Source: Steinernema hermaphroditum
Lineage: Eukaryota > Nematoda > Chromadorea > Rhabditida > Steinernematidae
DNA: 64,000 bases
Direction of reading: 5' to 3'
Assembly: GCA_030435675.1 (NCBI GenBank)
Contig: CM059621.1
Span: forward strand, 16,306,001 to 16,370,000
Numbering within the stretch: the first letter of the stretch is position 1; each line of letters begins with the position of its first letter. A model generated the notes under the pieces. The model saw only the letters and a list, made by a program, of their open reading frames with translations, had not been told where the DNA came from and searched no databases. Positions 14,001-20,254 of this stretch are shown here, piece after piece. Position numbers and translations under genes: made by a program.

Positions 14001-15480
14001 GAAAATTGCACCAAAACATTTTTTGACCCGAAACTTCGCATTTTTACGAGCCGCATTCGGCTCCTGTCCGAAAAGTTTTAAATGTTCACTGCCTCAACCC
14101 AATATATGCCAATAATGTGCCATTTAGAGATGTAATTTTTCAATTTTTCAAATTATAATTTTCAATCGAAATCGGTCCGACTGCTGTCTTCCAGGCATTC
14201 TGTAAGAATTTTGAGTCTCTGGAAAAACGGAAATGTTATAAATAAAGTAAACAGTAAAGGTAACAGAGAGTTCATTCAGTCTTACTATTGTCATACTACA
14301 TGAAATACTAGAAAAATACTAAAAAATAAAGACTTCTAAAGGAGATACATACTCAGGTTGTGCATCGAGTGTTTCGCCTCTCCTTTAGTTAAATTACTTA
14401 TAGTATTACTTATAGTACTTACAATTACTTATAGTTAGTATTATCGTCTTTCGAACTTTGCCTGAATGTGGAAAAATGACCGGAAAATGATTCACCTCTC
14501 TTTTAACCCTATGCATGTCAACAACCACACTGATTGAACATTAACATCCATGTTATTGCGACTATTTAATAGAGTCTCCACTCTCTTTCCGCGCAATTAA
14601 ATTCCACATCTGACTTAATTAAGTTCCCACTGCCGCTCAGCAGAGCCGCTCAGCTAACAGACGACGCTTCTTCGCCACGCGGCCGCCCGCAAGAATGCCA
14701 ATTATAGTTTGTAGTTTCTGTTCGGGATTTCTCAAAACAGAAGCGGCCTTCTCAAGCCGTATAAGAGCTTGTGTGCACGCTTAGAACAGAGGCCCTGTGG
14801 CGCAATGGATAACGCGTCGGACTTCGGATCCGAAGATTGCAGGTTCGAATCCTGTCAGGGTCGAAAGCCTTTTTGAGGCTCTAACCTACCGATAGCCTCC
14901 TTTTTCGACCTTCCATGGCCATCGTCAACGCACTGGATCTGCAGGAACTGCTCGAAGTAGATGGCGCCAATGATGCAGTCGTTGTCCTTGCTGTGACTCG
15001 TCTTCGTGGCGACGCCGTTAATCATCTCACAGGAGTGAGTCACTCCGTTAATCGTCTTTTGTGAGTTCACTGCGATCTCCTCGCCTTGTTCGATGCAGGC
15101 TGAAACCGATTAGGCATTGCCTGTGATGTGCAACCTTCGCACTCACCCTTAGTCTCATAAAGAAGCTGTCCATCATTGAAAGAACACTCCAGAACAAAAT
15201 CCTTGTTCTTGTGGGTTTGATTGAATGCGATGAAGTCGTAGGACGTGTTCTCCGGACGACAACCCACAGGAATCAGATTACGGTATTCCGGGTCGGAAGC
15301 GTCGCACTTGAAGACAAAGAAGTGATTGAAGAGATGCTCGTTGTCGGTACAGTTCTCCATGGTGACCTTGGCGTCATGGGTGGTCTCGAACAGGGTCTTT
15401 TCGGTGACTTCGAAGTCGATTCCATCCGCTGCCGCAGCGGCTAACAGTAGTATGGACAAGCACAGTAGCTTGTCGATCAT
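4..15480 (-). CDS. Very large secreted modular protein, one-gene model (14 exons)
   Basis: Proposed join on the minus strand, 5' to 3': 15480-15147, 15099-14890, 12875-12627, 12580-12365, 12319-12188, 10208-9987, 9940-9833, 9788-9306, 9199-9071, 9025-8177, 4467-4243, 4196-3699, 2037-202, 161-4. This gives 1,883 codons including the stop. Exon 1 starts with a signal peptide (MIDKLLCLSILLLAAAAADG). Order: signal peptide, repeated Cys modules, a Cys-poor region with an internal repeat, Thr/Ser-rich mucin-like exons, then an alpha-helical-looking C-terminal region. Every intron splits a codon after its first base, and all exon lengths fit, which is what lets me join blocks separated by 2-4 kb introns. 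The Cys modules resemble the fibronectin-I-like module of nematode MIG-18-type extracellular proteins (recalled, not tested). Likely an extracellular-matrix or cuticle-surface protein. Alternative: two or three separate genes, since only exon 1 has a signal peptide but in-frame ATGs exist at 10230 and 4510 and an in-frame stop at 8154. Confidence 0.55.
2038..3698 (-). other. Probable 1.66-kb intron, no gene seen
   Basis: AT-rich sequence between the exon ending at 3699 (donor GTAAGAGG) and the acceptor ATATTTCAG at 2038. Open frames here are short and unlike proteins. A plus-strand frame after a TTTGCAG at about 3382 (PIEITVSWTTQKTSTSLTIT) is the only protein-like stretch and is too short to call. 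Confidence 0.4.
3699..4467 (-). other. Thr/Ser-rich mucin-like exons
   Basis: Exons 4243-4467 (75 codons) and 3699-4196 (166 codons), separated by a 46-bp intron. Both begin with AT completing a GAT or TAT codon after TTTAG, and both end CAAG/GT, so they look like copies of one exon type. The protein is almost only Thr, Ser, Glu, Pro and Ala (runs such as STTTTTEIPSTTTTSTSTTG), the composition of O-glycosylated mucin-like linkers. Exon 3699-4196 ends at a good donor (AAG/GTAAGAGG) whose phase matches the acceptor at 2038. An in-frame ATG at 4510 reads through the acceptor and could start a separate gene, but gives no signal peptide. Confidence 0.6.
4468..5516. other. Noncoding AT-rich stretch left of the Tc1 element
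   Basis: No convincing coding frame. Probably the 3' half of the large intron 4468-8176 in the one-gene model. Contains a short GC-rich palindromic piece around 4975-5005 (GGGAACCTCCCGGGAAGCGC). Confidence 0.4.
5517..5761. repeat. Left terminal inverted repeat of the Tc1 element
   Basis: 245 bp, reverse complement of 6933-7177 with no difference seen. Sub-terminally it repeats the motif AGAAATAGCCGCACT twice in direct orientation (near 5530 and 5728), which may be transposase binding sites as in other long-TIR Tc1 elements. Confidence 0.93.
5815..6840 (-). CDS. Tc1-family transposase, intact (341 aa)
   Basis: Cut-and-paste transposase acting in the nucleus on its own inverted repeats. N-terminal helix-turn-helix region (about residues 8-45, GISEKAVRNAV), a basic linker (RKPKPRKSTDRVDRK), a second HTH with WTVRRRLNEVGLMGR, then the catalytic core. 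The DDE residues are visible: D in LFTDESKF, D in FQQDNDPKHT, and E in SPDLNPIENLW, with 34 residues between the second D and the E (DD34E), the Tc1 signature. The Gly-rich box GGGSVMVWAGF is present. Length matches the usual 340 or so residues and there is no stop or frameshift. No intron is seen. Confidence 0.95.
   Translation of the reverse strand: MGRGKHISPEQRARIDTLKKEGNSMRRIADKLGISEKAVRNAVKTIQKSRGNVENPVRKPKPRKSTDRVDRKIRMMSEADRMKTAVDIQNELSGSPGFNLSVWTVRRRLNEVGLMGRVARKKPLVSKKNREARIAFAKKHITWQPEDWAKVLFTDESKFNRLGSDGKTYVRRYVGEEFDPRCTKVTVKHGGGSVMVWAGFRRSGVGPIFHIDRILDGKKYVDIMEKVLKPYARQHFGRNWIFQQDNDPKHTCKIAKAWYKKNKWRVLDWPAQSPDLNPIENLWNDIEKVVQAKKTKSLAELSVSIEQAWRNIPVTRCMSLVDSMQRRCRAVIASKGFPTRY
6933..7177. 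repeat. Right terminal inverted repeat of the Tc1 element
   Basis: 245 bp, mirror of the left end; ends GCTCGCCACTG followed by the target TA. Confidence 0.93.
7178..8176. other. Noncoding stretch right of the Tc1 element
   Basis: No supported coding sequence. Probably the 5' part of the large intron 4468-8176, or the 3' flank of the middle block if it ends at 8154. Confidence 0.4.
8154..10208 (-). other. Middle block: more Cys modules and a repeated beta-like segment
   Basis: Exons 9987-10208, 9833-9940, 9306-9788, 9071-9199 and 8177-9025 (or 8154-9025 if the last donor is not used). Introns are 44-46 bp except 9200-9305. The Cys modules continue: a Gly-Cys, then VIKRGQTTTHDDILYKC, then FTFRDDVYTC and GEVKKIGC. 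The last exon is Cys-poor and holds two related segments, around DGKVVYIQTTYDNGTVTEKD and EAGEVDYKTISYPNGTTVER, each followed by LN..G.W, so a short unit is duplicated inside it. At 8176 a strong donor (ACAT/GTAAGTG) lies 23 bases before the stop at 8154; both ends remain possible. No signal peptide precedes exon 9987-10208, which argues that it is an internal part of the upstream gene. Confidence 0.75.
10209..12187. other. About 2 kb without exons; putative intron with three degenerate repeat copies
   Basis: No convincing exon. A repeat of about 110 bp occurs at roughly 10700-10830, 11005-11125 and 12010-12130; each copy carries a 'ctgaaagcgcctga..cagcgtccagtag' type segment, then 'agccat.tctttctagaa', and ends near 'ctgtttagtgaaaa'. 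The plus-strand open frame at 11117-11641 has no codon bias or recognisable motif and I do not accept it. Confidence 0.45.
12912..13466. repeat. Inverted-repeat (MITE-like) element
   Basis: Left end 'atattgggttgaaacattga' near 12916 is mirrored by 'tcaatgtttcagcccaatat' ending near 13462. Arms are about 30 bp with a few mismatches. The TATTGGGTTG motif recurs near 10337 and 18765 and inverted near 14095, suggesting a small family. Confidence 0.5.
13120..13995. repeat. Long imperfect inverted repeat (about 225-bp arms)
   Basis: Left arm about 13120-13345, right arm about 13740-13995 in reverse. Matching pieces include 'cagtgatttcctctgat', 'accgaagagagtg', 'agctcaaaatggaaagccat' and 'catttggcctctgtatctgt' against their complements on the right. 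Overlaps the 12912-13466 element, so one has inserted beside or into the other. Confidence 0.55.
14791..14863 (+). tRNA. tRNA-Arg, anticodon TCG
   Basis: 73 nt forming a full cloverleaf: acceptor stem GGCCCTG with CAGGGTC, discriminator G; D arm GCGC/GCG around AATGGATAAC; anticodon stem TCGGA/TCCGA with loop CTTCGGA, so the anticodon is TCG at 14824-14826 (decodes CGA); T arm GCAGG/CCTGT around TTCGAAT. Internal A box (TGGCGCAATGG) and B box (GGTTCGAATCC) are intact. CCA is not encoded, as usual in eukaryotes. It is antisense to, and ends only 26 bp from, an exon of the large secreted-protein gene. Confidence 0.95.
14870..14874 (+). terminator. Pol III terminator of the tRNA gene
   Basis: Run of five T starting 7 bases after the tRNA 3' end. 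Confidence 0.7.
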
Positions 15481-15486
15481 GTTGAG

Positions 15487-15495
15487 TCTGAAAGG
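15487..15495 (-). promoter_or_regulatory. Acceptor just upstream of the secreted-protein start (trans-splice site candidate)
   Basis: On the minus strand TTTCAG/ACTCAAC precedes the ATG at 15480, leaving a 7-base leader. Such a short leader after a consensus acceptor is the usual layout of SL trans-splicing in nematodes; a 5'-UTR cis intron is the alternative. Confidence 0.5.
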
Positions 15496-16359
15496 GTTAC
15501 GGTAGGCGAGAGAGGGAAGTGTGTGGAATATTGTCCCTTATTCTACCGTATTTCATTGGAAGTTTCCTTCATTTTTCTCATCCCATACCATCACTAAACA
15601 ACCGACACGAACGAATATAACCTCACATATCGTAGCCCTAGTAAAAAACACCGATACATCAGAAATATTCGAATAGAACGAAAAGAATCGCTACCTCGGA
15701 CGTCTCTTCTCCGGAGCTCAACGGCGAACAATGTCGCCAACGCGGCTTCTCCATCGAAATGGAAAGCGAAAATCACGTCCGGCATAATCAGACTAACTTC
15801 GGAACCGCATCGATGATGAGATGTGCTTGGCGAGCGTCGGCGGACTGTGCTCACAAACGCCAATGGTTTCCGAAGACGCCCACGTCCACTGTATTCTGTA
15901 GAAGCAGAGACGAAATTGCGAAACAGAAAGGGAGAGGAATCTGATGGATGGATTGACCCTTTTGGACGAAAGAAGTGTTCATGTTTGATAGCAAGCAGAG
16001 ACAAGAAATGAATGGTCTTATATGCCAGGGTTTCGATCTCACGATCCTAGGACGGCGCGCCTATAATTGCAAGTCACGCTGCAAAGAATAAAGAAAAAAA
16101 CGATTTTATAATTGCTGCACTCTCCTTTTTCGCGTTCTTCTAATCATATAATATTGCAAGCTCTATATATTATGAATCTATGAATCCAAAACATCTTTGG
16201 AGGCCAGCGGAGAGCTGGACACAGGCACTTGGGGCTGCCTAACTGTCTGTCTAACTCCCCAAATTTTAAGCGGTTTTTAACGGATTTCTTAGTGTGGCGC
16301 GTCGCTGACGGAGAGAACCAAAAATTCCAAAAGGTGATCCTGAGGGGTAAATTCGACTT
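15496..16359. other. Intergenic stretch, presumed promoter region of the minus-strand gene
   Basis: No convincing gene; the frames at 15594-16004 on the minus strand lack any recognisable motif or intron structure. 16195-16260 (GGAGGCCAGCGGAGAGCTGG) recurs at 17057-17100. Confidence 0.4.
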
Positions 16360-16830
16360 TACGACTTTATTTCGCGAATCAAAGGCATTATGCCTTGCGC
16401 GACACCGAAAATAGACAAACAGAGGGTGTCTGGCAGACTACTTCATCCCTGGTTCGGCGTAGATGTCGACCCGGTCGTAGACGGCGCACTTCACGGGGCA
16501 TCTGGGAATCGGCAACTCTTCGGATACGGTAGCGGAACATCGTTTGCGGCATAGCGGACTCTTCTTAGCTTGCATCTGATGGTCCGTGGTCCGGCAGTTG
16601 CGTCTTCCCTGGTCCTCAGAGCGTCGGCGACCTTCGGGATGACATCTCACGCGGCCGGATTCCTGGCGTCAAACATCTTGTTGTCAGCGGTGGTGGGACT
16701 ACGGCTTCCGGGTGTCCCAATTCCCTCTGAAAGCCGGAACAGTCACAACTGCCACGGGGTTTGCCATCAGACCGACCAGACACTCGACCGCTCGCCACCG
16801 CGATACGAGTGAGAGTCCCCGGATCTTACG
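16360..16830. repeat. Dispersed repeat R, longest copy
   Basis: Begins 'gcgaatcaaaggcattatgc' and runs through 'gacaaacagagggtgtctgg' and 'cttcatccctggttcggcgt' to 'ctcgccaccgcgatacgagt'. A shorter copy with an internal deletion is at 40897-41078; related pieces are at 32625-32850 (inverted), 35430-35700, 38940-39110 and 39405-39450. On the minus strand it can encode SEELPIPRCPVKCAVYDRVD, so it may descend from a coding gene, but no complete gene is visible. Confidence 0.6.
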
Positions 16831-17936
16831 AAGAGAACCAAAAATTAATAGGTATAAGTTGATACAGAATGCACGCTTAACAAGAATATGTAGAATGCGA
16901 CGTGCAGTCTTTAGACAAAGCCCCAAAAATGGCGAATAGATACCAACTGAGGACCTGTAACGAGTGCTCCGAGTTGTTAAACGATTGCTTTACAAAGGGA
17001 GAATAATGCAACAAGACTGCGCACCATCCCACCATCGCACCGAGCCAAAACTACCTTGGAGGCCAGCGGAGAGCTGGGCAAAACTGTTTGGTCGTCTAAC
17101 TCTTCTGATTTAAACCTTATGGATTTATCGGTTTGGAATGTTCCGGGGCAAAAAGTTTCAGCTATAAATTGATACAGAACGTAGACTTAACAAGTATGTA
17201 CAGTTAAACTCAAATCTTATTATTGAAACCTTCAAACCTTCGTTTCTGCTCACATTTGTCTGTCCATGACGTAACCGTTCCATAACCGTTCATGGCCATC
17301 CAAGAATGAAAGGAAAAAAGTATGAAAATTAAAAACTATCCATGAAGCCGGTGCCGGCGCGATCACCCTGTCCATTTTTCCCGTCCATCCGTGTTTCATA
17401 CCCACCCTTCAAACCTTGGTTCCCACCAACATTCTTCGTTTTTTGTTACTAACTGGAGGCCGGGATGGATTCGATGCAATGCGACGCACAGCACATGGTA
17501 GGAGAAGAGGCAAAAATTATGAATGTTCTTGTTGATTCTCTGATTTATTGATTGATTGGGATTCTTCATTCGATAAGAGAAACGCAGTTTTAGGACTATA
17601 AATAGTCGCGTCGCGCTGCATAGGAATAGAGACAAAGCGATCTCACAATTTATTCAATAGCTTTCATATGATATCTCAAAGAACAATTGAAACCAGAACG
17701 ATTACAAGCTGTAATAAAAAATCCCAGTTATAAATTCTTACAGAATGTATACTTAAAAGACGCATGGATGCACAAATGGCCATCAAAAATTATCGATTAG
17801 GATTCTTCATTCGATAAGCAACCGTGTTAGAAGGACGCACCTATCATTTCTATATAAGAATAGAGAAAAATCCATCTTGATAGTTCTTGTAATCATCAAA
17901 ATATGATATCTCAAAGAGCAAGTTAAACCAGAAAGA
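16831..17936. other. AT-rich repeats, no gene seen
   Basis: Contains repeated motifs 'ttgatacagaa.gcacgctta' (near 16858, 17168 and 17738) and 'gattcttcattcgataag' (near 17560 and 17800), plus a MITE-like copy at 17260-17385. Confidence 0.5.
17260..17385. repeat. MITE-like repeat M, copy 1
   Basis: Shares 'tgtccatgac', 'gttcatggccatcc', 'aactatccatgaagccggt' and 'gatcaccctg' with copies at 48657-48785 (inverted) and 58170-58300. Confidence 0.55.
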
Positions 17937-18424
17937 TTAAAGGGTGTAATCTTGAATCTGCACGCAAGAGACAGTCTCCCTGAAGACGAGTGGCTCTGTC
18001 AAGCACACAAATCGATCGATCTTCTTGCAGCCGGACAGCGTGCTGAACTGGAGGGGATTCTCTCCGACGCGTTTCAGCCACATAAAGCGGGCATACCGGC
18101 TGAGCGAAGAGAACTGGAAGAACTCGCAGCGAAGCTTCGCCTTCAGCACATCATGTCTGCAATCTAAAGACGCGGTTTGGTGCCGATTTTACAGTACCAC
18201 TTACGAGCGGCAACAGGGAAATCGAAAGGTTCCGGTGACCTATTATTAGGATATCGCGATCCGACCATCATCGTAATGCAGCGGTCCTTGTTTTTGCCAG
18301 TACGGAGGACTTCTCCACCTACTCCAACGAAGAAAAGTCTTCTGGAGGGGTCCACCGTAGTCACATTTGGTGAAGGGACAGCGGTTGCGAGAGTGAAGAG
18401 GAGAAAGAGGGCGATGGACAACAT
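17937..18424 (-). CDS. Small secreted Cys-rich protein, unknown function
   Basis: Two exons, 18424-18205 and 18163-17937, joined over a 41-bp intron (GTAAGTGG to TTTAG). Predicted product is about 148 residues. The start at 18424 gives a clean signal peptide (MLSIALFLLFTLATAVPS). The mature part contains seven Cys, in order: one in NKDRCITMM, one each in AAHCRHD and LRCEFF, then GCKKIDRFVC and VSCVQIQ, plus a basic middle. No family recognised. I chose TTTAG rather than the nearby TTGCAG as acceptor because the latter meets a stop at once. The plus strand over exon 2 is also open (17952-18167), so strand choice rests on the signal peptide and intron. Confidence 0.65.
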
Positions 18425-18941
18425 GAAGGAACGTGTGACCGTTCTGAAGGAACCGAAGTTCTTATGTAGCGAGCAGTCGCTGGGAAACAGTTGAGTCAGT
18501 GCCGCGAAGGCGTCATATCCAGATATAACATGGATACACTGAAAAATAAAACATTATTCATCCCGGCGACACTATCAGTGAGTCACATCTTGCTCACAAG
18601 TGAGAAGAATCTATAGTCAGAACACGGAGTGTTTATAGTCCGAAAAGCAAGATATAAAGGGCACGATCCTCCAGTATGATCCTTGTCTCTGAATCAAAAG
18701 ATGAGAATTAAGAAGTGCTTTGCGACATGCAAAAATCATTTTTCTTTTGATCCAAAACCATCTATTGGGTTGGTCAACGTTATTTTGTGCAACGTTTTTG
18801 ATTTTGAAGTGGAGCGTCAGAGTGTAATATATTGTATGAAAGAGCTATGTTTACTCGATGATATGAGCCGAGGACGAGGATGCCGTCGCAGGCGTCTACC
18901 TGTAAATGAAGATAAAACTTTTTTTTTGAACCGCAACAGTT
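18425..18941. other. Intergenic, possible mariner-like remnant
   Basis: Presumed promoter side of the small secreted gene. Around 18765 'tattgggttggtcaacgtta' resembles a mariner end, followed by an open plus-strand frame with FDFEVERQS and RGRGCRRRRLP; too degenerate to assign. Confidence 0.3.
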
Positions 18942-19319
18942 CAGACCGTGCGAAGCGAGAGAAGGAGCGTGATATCAGTGAGAAGATCGCTCTTGGATTG
19001 CCGGACACCCGTGCTCACGCCGGAGAAACGCAGTTCGATCAACGCCTGTTCACGATAAGCCATGGCGTCCTCAGGACAATGTGCAGCAGCACATCTATCG
19101 CCCAAGCAAGAACATCGATAAGGACATCTACGGCAGCGACCTGGACGCGATCATCAGTGCCAACAAGTTCGTTCCGCGAAGTGGATTCGCAGAAGCTGGA
19201 GGCAAGGTTTCTTCGGGCCGTGGAGCTGGATCCGTTCAGTTCGAGAAAGAGGATGAAGACATCTTCGGCATTGGAAATCTGTTGAAGGCAACTAAAGAGG
19301 GAAAGATGCCGCGAAGATG
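18942..19319 (+). pseudogene. SKP-1/SNW1 (SKIP) C-terminal fragment, frameshifted
   Basis: SKIP is a nuclear spliceosome and transcription cofactor with a long SNW domain. Here only the C-terminal tail is found. Frame 1 gives ERDISEKIALGLP and QFDQRLF (to about 19051); frame 2 then gives DKPWRPQDNVQQHIYRPSKN, DKDIYGSDLDAII and NKFVPR through GSVQFEKEDEDIFGIGNLL. The segment that normally joins QRLF to the KPWR region (about 20 residues) is missing and the two halves are out of frame. No SNW domain or upstream exons are seen. It is therefore a truncated duplicate, not the functional gene. Confidence 0.85.
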
Positions 19320-20254
19320 ACGGCGCCTTTTCGAGTAAGAAGGGTCGCAAATGAAACTTTCTAATACTTGTTCCTCAGGTTTACTAAAATCACTTATAAA
19401 GATTTCTTGCCAGAAGGTGTGCTGGATGTGGTATTCTCAACTTGTAGCGTTTCGCTTTTTGTCGACATCTCTTGTGCAGCGCTTGGAGATGCTTAGAAAG
19501 CTCGAAGTGAAGCCATAGGTTGGTAGTTGCAATCAGAGACGGATATACGCGAGTGTCGCTGGATCGTTCTTTTGTTGTGGAGATGGGATTAGCTCTTGGT
19601 GGGGTAGGCGGGAAACTCCAGTAGAAGAGAACCTCGGAGCAGCGTCCGGAGAGGTCCAGGAAAAGCTCTAGTGTGATATGGTCCGCGTCGAGATCTGGTT
19701 CACTGTCGTAAAAGGCAATTGTCTTCGGTCATTTCGGCATTTCAGATTCCATAGAGAAGCGGGATCGAAGGAGCCGTCGGGCCGAGGGGTATTTTGCTCC
19801 CTTGTCGGTCCTCTCGGCGAGTGGAGTGGCGCGCCGGTGAAACTCCCTCTTTTCCATTTCCCTTGGCGCGTATTTTGAAAACACTGCTCTCACCACGCGG
19901 AGTGCGTGTCGCAGGGACGATCGTGGACATTCCATGTGCAAACTGCTGCAAGTGTTTTCGTGTTTCACATAGTGTTCGGAAGATTTGAAACAACACAATA
20001 TCTCCTTTTTATTTTGACGTTTGTGGCACTTTTAAAATCTGCGGTAACTGCTCTGCTGTCCGTGAAAAAGCTTTGCTGCGCATTTGAAGCTGTTCTGAGG
20101 AAATATTAGGAGCGTTTCTATTCCATTCCGCTTCTATGCCACTCCCCAGCGATGGCTTGTTTACAATATTTTCGCTTTGTCATGTGCGAGAACATGCTTG
20201 TTTATTATGCGCGAACTGTGTAAGTAATACTTGATGTTGTTTTTCAGGCACGCG
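19320..20254. other. Intergenic region upstream of the formin gene
   Basis: No supported gene. The last bases, TTTTTCAG/GCACGCG before the formin ATG at 20255, form an acceptor with an 8-base leader, so a noncoding first exon or SL trans-splicing is likely. Confidence 0.5.

Larger units (their letters stand above)
12876..14889. other. 2-kb putative intron holding inverted-repeat elements and a tRNA gene
   Basis: Lies between exons 12627-12875 and 14890-15099. Contains two nested inverted-repeat structures (12912-13466 and 13120-13995) and, at its 5' end on the opposite strand, a tRNA-Arg gene. No other coding sequence is seen; 14100-14640 is plain AT-rich DNA. Confidence 0.5.
12188..15480 (-). 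other. N-terminal Cys-module block of the large secreted protein
   Basis: Exons 15147-15480, 14890-15099, 12627-12875, 12365-12580 and 12188-12319. The start at 15480 is chosen because it opens a hydrophobic signal peptide and lies 7 bases after a TTTCAG acceptor. The modules share the pattern C..G....(Y/F)xC....G.....GC......(I/V)..G......(F/Y)xxC....G.xxY....C; clear examples are VICQFDPKENTLYYAIE and VYMCLELREGTIAYKRI, each downstream of a Gly-Cys pair. Small introns are 44-47 bp (12320-12364, 12581-12626, 15100-15146); the 12876-14889 intron is about 2 kb. Acceptor of exon 12188-12319 is taken at CCTTCAG/AG because the alternative CTTCCAG breaks the frame. Potential N-glycosylation sites (N-C-T, N-T-S, N-Q-T) fit an extracellular location. 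Confidence 0.75.

Noticed and set aside
15594..16004. 136-aa minus-strand frame
   Set aside because: No family, no signal peptide, no splice context; probably chance in the promoter region.
18683..19285. 200-aa plus-strand frame covering the SKP-1 fragment
   Set aside because: Only its middle part (ERDISEKIALGLP to QRLF) is homologous; after 19051 the real homology is in another frame.
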